Assembly: GCA_012064415.1 (NCBI GenBank)
Contig: SSNU01000129.1
Location: 367,688-431,687, forward strand
Direction: 5' to 3'
Source: Gyrodactylus bullatarudis
Lineage: Eukaryota > Platyhelminthes > Monogenea > Gyrodactylidea > Gyrodactylidae
Length of the DNA stretch: 64,000 bases
The notes beneath the pieces are model-generated. The model saw only the letters and a list, made by a program, of their open reading frames with translations, was not told where the DNA came from and made no database searches. Positions 1 through 12,923 of the stretch are shown piece by piece. Numbering within the stretch: position 1 is the first letter of the stretch; each line of letters opens with the position of its first letter. The position numbers and the translations under genes are program-made.

Positions 1-522
1 TGGTGGCAAAATTATTCTATCATTAGGGATTAAAGCCGGGTGTAGACGATTGTGACTCAGACCGGCTGTTCTCTCAGGTGGTTGTCCTTGAGTGTAGTGC
101 CTCAGTCTATCTCTTGAGTTCCATAAACAAATATAATCAGGATGTTTCGTAAATCCAAGCTGGAGACCAAATAAAAGAGCAATAACTTGAAAATCAGCAA
201 CTATTTTAAAATTGTATCGATGATAAGAAATTTTCCTTAAAATCATCTGACAAGATTCATATGTCTCTTTATGAGTTCTTGAATATGCAATTGGAACCGA
301 TTTGTAGGCACCTGTATTACTCAGCAACACTGCCTTGAGACTACTATTGGACGAATCAATGAATAACCTCATTGATCTAGGGTTGAATGGAAAGTTGAGA
401 AATCTGAACAAACCCTCAATATTAGAACAATAAGAAAGGCCTTGTTCTTGAGTGAAGAACTCCCGAAATGGCTCATCCCTGTATTTATATTGTGAATAAG
501 TAACGTTTGAACATCCATCAAT
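1..522 (-). mobile_element. Fragment of a transposon-type ORF, cut by the window edge
   Basis: The minus strand is open in one frame from about 522 down to base 1 (about 174 codons) and runs off the window. It reads like a protein family multiplied in arthropod and Hydra genomes, whose hallmarks are an LFIDSS motif followed by a stretch on identical copies of a leucine/asparagine-rich loop and a C-x2-W-x-S-R motif. Here LFIDSSNSSLKAVLLSN is near 330-360 and the CLWNSRDRLRHYT stretch is near 110-140. The frame begins right after a TAG at 523-525 with no good Met, so the 5' end is missing or is an exon border. Recognition is from memory of the family, whose function I do not know. Confidence 0.55.
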
Positions 523-893
523 CTAGATTTCTTTTTAAAATTTTGAAATATCTCATTGGAAACCAGATTTTTCAGGAGATTTTCAAAATTTTCAAAAATT
601 AGAAAAAAAAATTTTTTTTTTACTTTGACCGCAAATTTTAGCGGCTTATTTTCCTCAAACCCACCTAAAAGACCCATCATTCGACGCAAAATTTTATACT
701 TTCTCACTTTCTCTAAAAAAATCTTAATTAACTATAATTACTTTTCCGAAAATCTAATTTAAAAAGATTTTTAATTAGATATTTCTCCAAAATTCGTTTT
801 TCCCCATTTTCTCTGAAACTGAGAACGATATCAGGATTCTGAGACCAGATTTGGAATCAGCATAAAATTTTGATCCTGAAATTATTTACTTTT

Positions 894-1650
894 TTAACAG
901 ACCTTAAAAAAATTTTCCATGACCACCAGTGTTATCTTCTTTTTTCTGCATTTGAGGAACGAGACATAGCTGAAGAATTGGTATAGGTTGGATTCACAAG
1001 ATTTTCCTTTGCAGAAGCCATGTTGATTTGAGTCTATTGTTGTTATGTCGACTGAGGATCTAATTCTTTTGTATAGAAATGAATCAATAATTCTCATTAA
1101 TGTTGATTGTAGAGAGATAGGTCTGAAGTCTTGAGATCCTTGTTTTGGTAGGGCAATTACTTTAGCAATCAGAAATTCTTCTGGTATTGTGTTTTCATCA
1201 AAAGATTTTTTAAATAAATTATACAAGTTACTTATGAAAGACTGATATCCATTTGTTAATATGTTAATGCTCATATTATAGAAGTCCTTGCGATTTTTGA
1301 AGTTTAGCTTAGATATCATATTCATGAATCCTGTGTATGATAGGTAGTTAGTATTTAGTTAATTGTTGCATTCGTTGTGATGTTGAAGTTTGTCATGTTC
1401 AAAGGTTTTCGATTTGTTATAGATTTTAACGAAATTCGTCTGGAGATCATCAGGACTCTTTCCAATTATTGTTGTTGTTTGTTTTTTTGAGAAATTGAAG
1501 TATTTGTTTAGATATGTATAGCCTATTTTTGGATTTCTTTTTATCTCCATTTTCAAGTTTCTTTCAATCTTGGCATAGGTTTGGGACGTAATTGCTCTTA
1601 TTTCATTATGTGTTTTATCAAATGTTATTTTGCTAAACTTATTTAGAATA
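894..1650 (-). pseudogene. Decayed non-LTR (LINE) reverse transcriptase fragment
   Basis: Reading the minus strand from about 1650 to 894 gives one frame with a single in-frame TAA near 1359. The upstream part resembles the linker before LINE reverse transcriptases (RNPKIGYTYLNKYFNFSKK). The downstream part carries RT motifs: IPEEFLIAKVIALPKQG, then DFRPISLQSTLMRIIDSFLYKRI, then QHGFCKGKSCESNL. The frame ends at 894 before the catalytic YADD motif, so the element is truncated and dead. No poly(A) tail or target-site duplication was found. Confidence 0.75.
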
Positions 1651-2599
1651 TGTCACCGTAAATATGCTTACTCAAGTAAAAACTTTGTACCTTGGTTCTT
1701 TCTCTCTCGTTTAACAGCTTGATCTTCTAATTGTGGTTTAGGAAGGACTACAAGTTGTACAAATTTCTTTTTTATGCATAAGATGAGTTGATCTTTAGTT
1801 ATATGTATTTTTTATTGATTTCAGGGAATTGAAGCGATTAACTAACGAAATTTTAGATCAACATTTGACTAGAATTTCAAAAATGGCAACCGTAGTACCC
1901 AAGTTTCTATCAAAAGAAAATTTCCAATAGGAAAAAAATTTTTCTAATGCTGATCCTAAATATCAGTATTGAATCACTTCCATTTTTTAATTGTATGTCA
2001 GATGATTTTAAACATTTTTTTCAATCCAAATTATAATTATCGAAAAGCACCTTGCATGCAAGTTTGTCTGATATCATCCTTAGATAAATTCATCATTATG
2101 ATTTTTGCCATTTAATTAATTAAGGGTAAAAAATATATGGAAAAATTATCCTTTGTTTTACTGAAGCTAAATAGGAAAAGGATGAAAATTGAAATCATAG
2201 AACCTTTGATCTAGGCTGAAATAAATTTCATATCAAAATCAGAACATTACTCCAGTATAGTGTACTGGGTGCACTAACAGAGGACAAGAAGACCAATCAA
2301 TTCATTATAATGATTAATTGGGCTTTTAAGCATTTGCTCATTAGATAATTTTTAATTTTAAAAATAAAAAAATTCACTCGAGTTTTCTTACTAACTTAGA
2401 GACGTAGATTAAGAAAATACAAATAGGAAAGTTCTCATATGCTTCCGGAAGCTTTTAGAATTCTCGACCTTCGGGTATTATACGACTACTTAAAAGTAGG
2501 CAGGTCGTTAATTAAAATTTAATTTTAGGGAAAAATGTATTTTGAAATAATTTTATTAAATTTTTTCCTGATATGAGATATAAATTGTCATTCCTCAAA

Positions 2600-2880
2600 T
2601 TTTGATTTGGCGCCGAAATCCCATTTTTTCGAACTTTGAACTGAAAATTTTCACTAATTTCATAGTGAGAGAATGATCAAAAGTAAATTTTCAGGATTAC
2701 AATACAAGACAAGAAAGCCTTATATGCTGAGTCTGTTCTAATGCATAACTTGATTATCGTTTGCGAGTCGAATTTTGATTTTTAATCATTTTCACTACTT
2801 GAAAATTAATGAAATTTGACAAATAAAAATCCCTCGAAAATGGATGGAAATTTTTTTCTCGTGTTTATTACAGACTGAAA
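2600..2880 (+). repeat. Dispersed AT-rich repeat, copy 1 (partial)
   Basis: Shares with 4490-4695 a core around TTTTTCGAACTTTGA-CTGAAAATTTT, then GTGAGAG, GGATTACAATA-AGAC, and further on a TCATTTTCA-TGCTT and AAAAATCCCT stretch. The same core recurs at 19819-19915 and inverted at 20098-20184. It is a non-coding dispersed family; class unknown. Confidence 0.65.
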
Positions 2881-4314
2881 GTACATGTGTCTGTTATCAA
2901 CTTCACAAACTCTCTTAATATTTGCATGACTCTCTCAGCTTCTTGACTATTGGAGGGAATATCAAAATGTTTATGTTCAATTTCTGAGTTTGTAATATTT
3001 TTCAGAACTGATGGATAAGAAAATTTTGCTTTAGGAAAGTAAATAGTTCCATAATAATCGTTCGCGTCTGAATTCAATTCTGAAAGTTCGTATTTGAGTC
3101 AATTTTTGCAGTTTCCCATACAAATTTTCGATGGTCACAAATCATAGATAAATGTACCGTCCCAGGTTGAGCACGATACCGATTTCTTTGTAGAGATTGC
3201 AATGCAATTCTGCTTATTGTTATATCTACAAATTTTTAGCGGGTTTGATTGCATAAAAATATACAATTGATGATTCTGAAATACTCCATCTCATTTTAGC
3301 TTCAAACCAGGACTGAAAATAAACTTTTATTACGAATAGGACTAACATATAGAAATGCTCATCTAACATAGTGTTCATATCAACTAGCTTTATTACTGAA
3401 TAGATTCAAATTCTCTTTACACCCTAAACAAATCTAAGAATCAACCCATTTTTTCTTCTCTAGTCCAAAGAATTTTTCTCCTATAAACTTATTAACTTTT
3501 AGTTGGTTGATATTGAATTTAAGAAATGTTTTAAAAAGTTTGAATCGAGATCCCAGGTGGAAGGATTAGCGAGATTACTAGATTATTAGATGAGAAAATT
3601 TGTTTGAATCTGTATATTTTTGTTACATTCAGAAGAAATTCTGCTACAGAATCTTTAAAAATCAGTTAAATTTTACTTACCGCTGATTGGAATAGACCTC
3701 AGTCCTAAGTACACACAGTTAGCTAAGAATTGTCAACTTAAAGTTAGATAATTTTTTCATTTCTCAGATGTACCCAATTCGTTTTCAATCAAAAAATGAT
3801 CCCAAAGTAAATACATTACTTATGAAGAACTTTTTGAAAACAATCTTTGTGAAAATTACAAATAAGGGGAATTTAAAGTTGATTATTTATCAGACTGTAT
3901 TTATGAAATTCTACATTTAATATTTACGATTTCACTTGAAACTCTCTTCCTTGATAGCGTAAATTTAAACAAAGAAATGACGAAATTACTTGATTTTCAC
4001 CAGTTATGATTGAAAATTTTTATTGACTTATTGTAATTATAATTGATAATTATCAATTGCATCGTTCAAATGTAATGCAAGAGAGATGAAAACTTTTTAT
4101 TCAATCTAAAAAGAGAAACTTGTCATATGAATTCTCTAAATTTCTTTCTAATCAATTATTTATCTGGTTTCGGTCTCAACTACTCCATAGTTGAAAACTG
4201 ATTGATAGAACAAACAAGTTAACTAGCTGAACTGAATGAATCCTTTAAAAAATTTATTTCAATGAATAAATACAGATTATAATGCTTATTGTCGATCGTG
4301 TGAAAGCAGGGATT

Positions 4315-4695
4315 ATAGAGTTGGTTGATATGAAGTTGGGAGTCTATGATTTTTACGAAAACCTCGACTTTTTTATCAAAAATTTGAATATATTAAAGAT
4401 TTTTTAAAATCCTACTCATGTTGCCCACTTTTACGATTTGAAGAAAAAATTCAAAAAAAAATTTTCTATGAAAAATATGGTCATACAATTTTCAATTTGG
4501 CACCAAAATCCCATTTTTTCGAACTTTGAGCTGAAAATTTTTATTGATTTTTAAGTGAGAGGGATTTTCAAGATCACAATAAGACGACTTCTTCGATTTC
4601 TCGATCATTTTCATTGCTTAAATTAATAAATTTTGATAATTAAAAATCCCTTGAATACGGTGTTTCTATTTCCTTGTCTTATTCAGTCTGAATTA
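4315..4695 (+). repeat. Dispersed AT-rich repeat, copy 2 (fullest copy)
   Basis: Starts near GTTGATATGAAGTTGGGAGT and ATGATTTTTACGAAAA, which also occurs at about 23872-23930 in near-identical form, and continues into the GAACTTTGAGCTGAAAATTTT core shared with 2607-2715 and 19819-19905. The full unit is therefore about 300-380 bp. Confidence 0.65.
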
Positions 4696-5737
4696 TTCAG
4701 ATCCGGATAAACCTCATTTAAACACCCTCCCACTTACAAATCAATAAAATTACTCAGCTAAAAGTTCAAAAAAATATGGTAATTTGGCGTCAAATTAAAA
4801 TTTGAAAAATGATCTCAAATCGTTTTTCTAATTCCATGTTTCAAAAATTCTTAATAGCTAGTCAGAGTACAGATAGAAAATAAAAATTATTATTTTGAAC
4901 CAAGCAGCTTTCCAGAAGACAGCATAGTCACTGACTATCATTCAGGTAGCAAGCGAACAAAAGTATAACGATTACCCTTAATGCAATGTATCCTCTGTTA
5001 GTCGTACAGTGCACTGCGAAACTCATGGATATCAGAAAATAAGACGTATCAAGAGTCAAAATTCAGCCATTTTTTCGTAAGGATTTCAAAAATCGAATCA
5101 GATTTTACCCTTTTTAATAATAATGATTCATTATTTAAGGTGGGAAATCAAAATGAATCTTCTAATCATCGTATTTATTGAGAAGTCCCTCTGTTAACTA
5201 TATAGGATTAACCATTTTACCATGTTTTGATACTGAGTAGCATCTCTTGATCACTCTACGTCCTAGAAAAGGGAAAAATTGATGTAAACCAAAAATTTAT
5301 CTAGAGTTTTAAGAAATGAATTTCATTCTTCAGACGATAGCTTTTTTGTCTCCGTACTGTTCGTTTGGTAAGAATTAGATATGACAGGACTTTATGTCCA
5401 ATTCCCCTGACAACATGTCTTGGCCCGTATTTTGTAAAACCTGCATTTGGCTTCAATCCGAGGATACAGTGGAGAAAGAGAGAAAAAAAACTTTGATTGT
5501 CTCTACATGCGATGATCATCTTGATTATTTGTCGATTGTACAGTGTACACTGATTCCAGGAATGAACAACAAGTAATTAATGATATTTTTTATTCGAAAG
5601 AACCCCAATGTTAAATATTCTAAAAGATTGAAGAAATTTTACAGCCGTTTATGCTCAAGTTTATTTGGTAAATTTTGTTGGGAAGGGCATTTTTGATGAT
5701 AATTCTCCATTCAAAGTGTTGAATCTAACCTTTTTTC

Positions 5738-7072
5738 TCAATTAGCGGGTGTCCTCCAAATCAAGTAAACATAGCGTCCCATGCGAAATTGAAATGAATA
5801 GCTTGGTTCGTGTGAATAATTCATCCAGTAAGATCCTGTGAGAATGACCACGTGCCACATTCTACTGTACTCACTATCGAGGAATTTTTTCAGTTCACCT
5901 GCCAACATTCTCTCGTCAGTCTTGTGTGTGTCTCTGGGTCGAGCTAATTCCCTGACCTTGTCAGTAATCATGATTTGATCATCAATCGGAAGGGTAGCTG
6001 TAATCACCTCAACATCATCGCCCAACTTTTTGCTCATGACTCCGGATCGTACTCCTGCTGATTGTGTTGGCACAATTGTATCTCCGTAATATCTTTAAAG
6101 TTGAATAGTTTAAAAAAACCTTCTCTCTCTCACACACACCCATGAAGATGAATAGCGAAACAACTCACTGATTTGGGTTAAGTCCTAGGGTCTTGGCGAA
6201 CTCTTCAAATGTAATCTTTGAGTTGTTATCTTTATCAAATAACTTTTTCCAAGTCTAGATTTGTAAGATAATAAAGTGACAAATTATTCTATCTAATGAA
6301 AAAGGTATATGATGAATGTTTCTCTATTGAGTACACAATGTTCTTCTCGCTCTCGCTTACTGATTATAACACTTTAGACGCACAAGAGAGAGTTAGACAC
6401 AAAACTACTCTTGAGATAGAGTGAAGGAGTTGGCACGAACATCATCATCAAGTAAAAATGTGTGAGGTATTATTTAGCTCTAGAGAGAGGGTTTCCACAG
6501 CTCACTACACCATCTGTACACTGTGCTCATATTGTGTATTATGTCTAGAATTACACAGAGTAAAATATTTTACTCTCTGTGTAGTACACAAAATATAAAA
6601 ATCTCTTGAATTTATCATCATGTTGAATAACATTGAGAAAAAGAAAAAGTTCTTTTTTCAATGAGTAAAGGGTGAACAAAGTAATAAAAATACACAGAGA
6701 GCATCTATAGACTCTGCAAATTCAAGTGTGTTACTTTGCTTATTTTTTTCATGTGTCACATTTAGGCCAGCAAGAGAGACAGACAGAACAGAGATGATTA
6801 ATTTTTTATGGAGTTTGGCTAAATTTCACTTTATTTTCAAATTACCAGGAATTTATTACTATAAATTACTAAAAGTTTAGAGGGAATATTTAAATTTCTT
6901 ATGGAAAAATGTGAATATTTTTTAAAAAGAATCAAAACAGGTTTCGTTTACATACTTCGTACATTTTCGGGTCAAGATCATGTTCGTAAATGTATCGCTT
7001 TAGTTCATCCATTGAGATCTCTCCGCTTCTGTCATGATCAATACTACTAAAGACATTTAAAAAATCCTCCAT
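5738..7072 (-). CDS. TAL-like protein: EF-hand pair fused to dynein light chain domain
   Basis: Three exons: 7072-6956, 6254-6169, 6092-5738, giving 185 aa with phases that match. Exon 1 holds an EF-hand whose loop reads DHDRSGEISMDE; exon 2 holds a second, loop DKDNNSKITFEE. Exon 3 is a dynein light chain domain with the WHVV...YSHEPSYSFQFRMGRYVYLIW signature. This order and length match the flatworm tegumental-allergen-like (TAL/Sm22.6) calcium-binding proteins, which lie in or under the surface layer. In flatworms they bind Ca2+ variably; both loops here keep acidic positions, so Ca2+ binding is plausible. Intron 1 is 701 nt, far longer than most introns in this window, while intron 2 is 76 nt. 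The gene is tandem with the next gene (STYXL1-like), the only same-strand neighbours seen. Confidence 0.85.
6553..6582. repeat. Short perfect-looking hairpin in TAL-like intron 1
   Basis: ACACAGAGTAAAA / TTTTACTCTCTGTGT forms an imperfect palindrome of about 13 bp per arm inside the 701-nt intron. It may be chance in AT-rich DNA. Confidence 0.35.
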
Positions 7073-7666
7073 AATTCCGTACAAGTTTGAGTAGAAGCTT
7101 CAACGAAAAGTATTTGGTCTTTTTGAATTGTCAAGCCTCTTATATTACATTTTCGATGCAAGCATACAGGGTTAAGAGAGAAAACCTGAAATACATTGTT
7201 TACTGTTAGCTAGGCAATAGAATCGCCAAATACTGCAATGATATATGAGTTTGACTTGAATTACAGAGAAATAGTAGAGCGAGTGAGATAATAAAACACA
7301 CACCTACACAAAGTTCTACCGGTAGAAACTACAATTCGATGTAGAGTGAGTCTATTTTGTATTGTTTGTGCTTACTCTATAGAAGTTTTTGATGCTTTGG
7401 TTGCATCGCTTGTGTTTATTATCTTATTGCAATACTTTTCAATGATATGAATGTTTCTCTACACCAAATAGGGCAAGCGAGCTCTCTTCTCAAACTTTGA
7501 GACGAGTTTGTGAGAAAATTTGGTTGAAATGTCATCATCTAGATTCTATTTTATCTTCACAAATATTGTAATCAAAACCAAATACACCACCCCTATTCTA
7601 ATTATTAATTGTAAATTACTGTAGATGAAGAAAGAATAAATAAATACAATTTTAATTGTATAATCC
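7073..7666. other. Intergenic region between TAL-like and STYXL1-like genes
   Basis: About 594 bp between the TAL-like start codon and the STYXL1-like stop codon. It should hold the TAL-like promoter and the STYXL1-like 3' UTR. No ORF, repeat copy or RNA gene was recognised. Confidence 0.5.
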
Positions 7667-8689
7667 TCAAATGCCAAATAATAATTTATTCATCCAGAAT
7701 TTGACTTCGTTTTCAGCGAGGTTTGAGAAACTCTCCATTATTCGTAATCCAAGAGACCTGGGAAAATTGAGAAATGGCATTATATCCTTGAGATAGTTCC
7801 ATGCCTCTTCAATTTTCCAGTTATCTCTGAGGAGAAAACAAAACGATAAAGCCATTCCAACTGTGCACTGGTCACAATCTCCCCTGTCAAGCAGAATGAG
7901 TGTCTTTTTCTTCAAATCTCTCAGGAGGTCTGTAAATTTTTTATTCAAATTATTTTACTTAATTCTCGAATAACTTCCTCAAATTTGGTCATTGAAACAT
8001 TACAACTTTCATCTAGCCTCATAGAGATTATACTAAAAGTGAAAAAAAATATGGAAAAACCTGCTAAAGTCTGATTCAAAAGAGGTAACTAAATTTTCAA
8101 TTCCCATTTCTTCAATCATGTTATTATTCAAATGATTTCTATTTCCTACGAATAGAAAATTTGGTAAAACTTCATATGGAAATGGTTCCGAATCACTAAT
8201 GCATGAATCAAAATAAACTATTTCCCGTGACCTCATATAGGGATAGAGATGGGAGAAAGAAAGAAATCCTCCATCTAATAGTTTAACTTTGTTCCTAAAG
8301 GCATTTTTTCTTATTTTTTCATAAATCAGAATTAATTTGTCTGTTTAATTGATTTCCTATTTAAAAATCTAGCATACTGTCACATTGAGCAGGATTTGAA
8401 TTAAAATCATATAATACAATTATTTCCTTGGATATGAGATCCAATTCTTTTAATTTTTTGTCAATGGAATCCTTGATGTTTATATTTTCAAATTACTTGG
8501 TCTAATCTTTTTGCAAGGAAAATGTGAAAGTGACTAAAATCCAGAAAATCCCTAGTATCTGAAAGTAATAAATTTATGATTACCACAAATTAATAGAAAA
8601 TTTTCAGATACATATGCATTTTCATGATATCTCAAGTTTATTGTATTGTACAGTTTTAGAGGAGAAATCCACTCAATTTCGCTTTGCAT
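7667..8689 (-). CDS. STYXL1: STYXL1-like rhodanese/dual-specificity pseudophosphatase
   Basis: Six exons: 8689-8584, 8558-8497, 8471-8378, 8340-8061, 8032-7959, 7929-7667; 292 aa. Introns are 25, 25, 37, 28 and 29 nt, each GT..AG and phase-consistent. Residues 1-125 form a rhodanese-like domain (LLICDTRDFLDFSHFHIF; VKLLDGGFLSF). Residues 140-290 form a dual-specificity phosphatase-like domain opening with PFPYEVLPNFLFVGNRNH. The region where an active enzyme has HCx5R reads LLDRGDCDQCTVG, so the catalytic Cys/Arg loop is not conserved and the protein is predicted inactive, as in MK-STYX. Human STYXL1 is about 313 aa. It shares a 157-bp upstream region with Abi on the other strand. Confidence 0.82.
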
Positions 8690-8846
8690 TTTTATTGTCG
8701 ATAACAAGTAATATGCTAAAAGGGTCAATCAGTATTATAATTTAAAATAAATGACTGGAAACATATTATAACAACTTTTAACCATACTATATTTTTTGTT
8801 AATAGTTGTTTTATTAATTGCGGAATTATAAAAATTTTGTAATAAA
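8690..8846. promoter_or_regulatory. Shared upstream region, STYXL1-like / Abi (157 bp)
   Basis: The two start codons diverge from this AT-rich gap, so it must hold both promoters and 5' UTRs. No core element was identified with confidence. Confidence 0.55.
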
Positions 8847-10366
<1,520 letters not shown>

Positions 10367-10382
10367 TTTTTATTATTATTAG

Positions 10383-10407
10383 TTTATTTTTAATTTTTTC
10401 GAATAAA
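10383..10407. terminator. Interlocked poly(A) signals of Abi and ASNSD1
   Basis: AATAAA on the + strand at 10402-10407 serves Abi. TTTATT at 10383-10388 is AATAAA on the - strand, 36 bp past the ASNSD1 stop. Each signal lies upstream of the other gene's stop region, implying overlapping 3' ends. Confidence 0.5.
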
Positions 10408-10423
10408 AATCTGAATTTTAAAT

Positions 10424-11963
10424 CTATGAAATCTGATGACCCTTCTTCTTCCCTGGATTTAACTCGTTTACCTTAGCTATCTGGCTACCGAACTGCATTG
10501 CCTTTTTAACAAACCATGAGGGTCCAGAGTCAAGACCAAGGTATATTGCAGACATGTCTCTCAAAATTTTCTTATCTCCTTTACCTGGCTCCAATTCAAA
10601 ATTCATTCGTTTCTTGACATCTAGATTTATCAAAAATTCAACTAATTTTTCGTCCAAAAATGGATATCTACCTTCTTTGCCGTGGTCGGAAATCATGATG
10701 TCGTCTCTCATCATGTTACGTTCTCCGATTCTATTTAAATCAAATAAAAGTTCTTCTTCCACATCTAAATATGACCGATTCTTTTCATAGGCTCTGCGAT
10801 GTCTCGAGTAACCTCCCATTAGTTCATCAGCTCCAATCCCTGTTAGAACAATTTTAGCTGGAGACTTGTAATCTTTTCCAAGAGTTAAAGAGAAGCCTGA
10901 GCCTCTGGCAGCAAACCAGATACTCAGTGCAAGACTCTGATCCAAAACTGTATTCTTTTGACCAGATAATATGGAAAACTTTTTGCTATTCTTAAAATTC
11001 ATCAACTCTTCGACAGTCACATTAACTGCAACAAAATTAAACTTTCTTTTAGGCCGTAGATTCTTTATTATCTCATAAGACTTTAAGCCTGTCATTCTAT
11101 CTGCAGACATAAAATCATCATCGACATTTCTAGATTTCTGGAAAGATACATTTAGCAAATCTATTTGATCTTCTTTAGGAAGGAAATTGTCCATCATGAC
11201 AGCTATCACTGAGGAATCTAGTCCGCCGGAAAATAGTAAACTTATTTTGGAATGGCTACAATCAGTTTGACAGTGCATACAACTTTTAGAGTAACCGCTA
11301 CATCTTATCTTTATTGAATCAGACAAGAGATCATGAAGCATTTTTATGCTACCGTCAATGTTCGGAGAAACTTGATTCATAGGTGAATATTTCTGGTGAG
11401 AAAAATAAACTTTGGCCTGGAAGCAAGACTTATCTGAGATATCAATAGAATAAATATTTCCTGATTCAACATTTACTGACTGGATACAAATTATAAAGAA
11501 GACATACGTTTTCAACTGGAATGCTAGATATTATTATTTCGTTATTTTCTAAAGCATAAAATAATGATCTTCTTCCTAATCTATCTCGGCCAAAGTATAT
11601 AATAGAATTTTGTTTATCATAAAGCACAAATGCAAATGGTCCAAATATTTGAGAGAAATATTGATAGATATTATCTGGCTGGTCAATATTATTGAAAAGT
11701 GCAAATCCGTCGTTGATATTGGATTTTAAAGCATTGTTAATTGATTCTATATCTGAATAGAATATTTCTCCATTCCAAAGAAATACAAATTTTTCGGATT
11801 GAAAAGGCTGTTTATAATCATCTACTCCACGATGTTGGAGAACAGATGAATAAAAAGTTAGATTTTGTTCTTTTACAAATGAGAAATAGTTTGGACCGCG
11901 ATTTTTAATAAGGTCTAATAAATTAGTATCGACCTGTAAGGATGATACCAAAATTCCGCACAT
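10424..11963 (-). CDS. ASNSD1: Asparagine synthetase domain-containing protein 1
   Basis: Two exons, 11963-11508 and 11479-10424, with a 28-nt intron; 503 aa. The N-terminus MCGILVS supplies the class II glutamine amidotransferase Cys2 nucleophile, and RGPN plus WNGEIFY follow. The asparagine-synthase domain shows the PP-loop SGGLDSS (about residue 236) and GIGADELMGGYSRHR. The C-terminal PSWFVKKAMQFGSQIAKVNELN block is characteristic of ASNSD1 rather than ASNS. The family is conserved in animals but its substrate is not firmly established. The protein is shorter than human ASNSD1 (643 aa), mainly in the central part. Separate ATG frames at 11515 arise from intron read-through and are not a second gene. 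Its promoter region is shared with RPS3A. Confidence 0.93.
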
Positions 11964-12101
11964 TGTAGTAAATTATTTTATTTTTTCAAAATATTTACTA
12001 ATACTAAGAAAGATTTTTGACTTTAAGTTTGTTATAATTTACTTCAACAATCACTTTATTTGAAAATACCCATCACGTTGAATACTAGTTGATTAAAGAA
12101 T
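11964..12101. promoter_or_regulatory. Shared upstream region, ASNSD1 / RPS3A (138 bp)
   Basis: Head-to-head gap between the two start codons. A ribosomal-protein gene normally needs a strong promoter, so unequal output of a shared promoter is expected; this is inference. No TATA box or pyrimidine tract could be assigned with confidence. Confidence 0.55.
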
Positions 12102-12891
12102 ATGGCAATCGGTGGAGGAAAAGGAGCCGGTAAAGGCAAAAAAATCAACAAGAAAAAGACGTACGTCCTAATTTATAATTACTTTTAGAGTTGACCCATT
12201 TTTGAAAAAAGAGTGGTATGAAATCAAAGCCCCGTCCATGTTCAAAAAGGCAACTTGTGCCCGTACTCTTGTCACTAGAACTCAAGGAACGAAAATTGCT
12301 AGCGAAGGTCTCAAGAAGAGAGTTGTTTCAATCAGTCTAGGTGATCTTAATGAAGATAACAGCGAGTATTTCAGAAAGTTCCAACTTCAAATAGAGAATG
12401 TCGTTGGTAGAAACTGTTACACCCAATTCCATGGCATGAGCTTGGTTCGTGACAAGCTCTGTTCCCTTGTCAAAAAGAAGCAATCAACCATCGAGGTCAG
12501 AGCTGACGTAAAGACTGCAGATGGCTACAAACTTCGTATCTTTGTGCTCGCATTCACTACAAGACCTAGAGAAGGTACTATGTATGCCAAGACCTCTGCT
12601 GTCCGTCAAATTAGAAAAAAAATAATTGACAAAGTAACAGCTGAAGTCGCTCCTTGCGAACTAAAGAGTGTTGTGGAAAAACTAATCCCTGACTCAATTG
12701 GAGAAGACGCTAGAAAAGCCGGTTCTTCAGTATTCCCCCTCGGTACAGCCATCGTCAAGAAAGTCAAAATTCTCAAGAGACCAAAGCAGGATCTCGGAAA
12801 ACTCATGGCCATTCATGGATTAGGAGGTGGTTCAGGCGGAGAGAATGCAACCAGAGATCATTATGAACCACCAACTGTTACTTCTGTTTAA
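12102..12891 (+). CDS. RPS3A: 40S ribosomal protein S3a (eS1)
   Basis: Two exons, 12102-12160 and 12189-12891, separated by a 28-nt intron; 253 aa. It is a structural protein of the small ribosomal subunit. The basic N-terminus ([16 protein letters not shown]) leads into [18 protein letters not shown], the eS1 signature, and similarity continues to the end ([30 protein letters not shown]). The C-terminus ends in a Gly-rich GLGGGSGGE tail. Codon choice is less AT-biased than in neighbours, as expected of a highly expressed gene. AATAAA at 12909-12914 is 18 bp after the stop, and CDC45 ends on the other strand only 31 bp away. Confidence 0.97.
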
Positions 12892-12908
12892 AAATACAAA
12901 AGTTTGGA

Positions 12909-12923
12909 AATAAATGATTTTAT
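12909..12923. terminator. Opposed poly(A) signals between RPS3A and CDC45
   Basis: AATAAA on + at 12909-12914 and TTTATT (AATAAA on -) at 12918-12923. The minus-strand hexamer overlaps the CDC45 TAA stop (TAATAAA). Because cleavage occurs downstream of the hexamer, both transcripts must run into each other's coding end. Confidence 0.65.

Larger units (their letters stand above)
1651..5737. other. Gene-poor AT-rich stretch with dispersed repeat copies
   Basis: About 4 kb with no ORF I can support as a gene; short frames at 2868-3077 and 5301-5576 show no family resemblance or splice support. The stretch holds two copies of a dispersed repeat (about 2600-2880 and 4315-4695) and part of a third in inverted orientation (about 4730-4800). 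The remainder is AT-rich and featureless to the eye. Confidence 0.6.

Noticed and set aside
5301..5576. Overlapping small frames on both strands
   Set aside because: Both are short, without family likeness; strand conflict and lack of flanking exons argue for chance.
10424..11515. ASNSD1 as two separate genes (frames starting at 11963 and 11515)
   Set aside because: A 28-nt GT..AG intron joins both frames in phase at the expected point of the ASNSD1 family.
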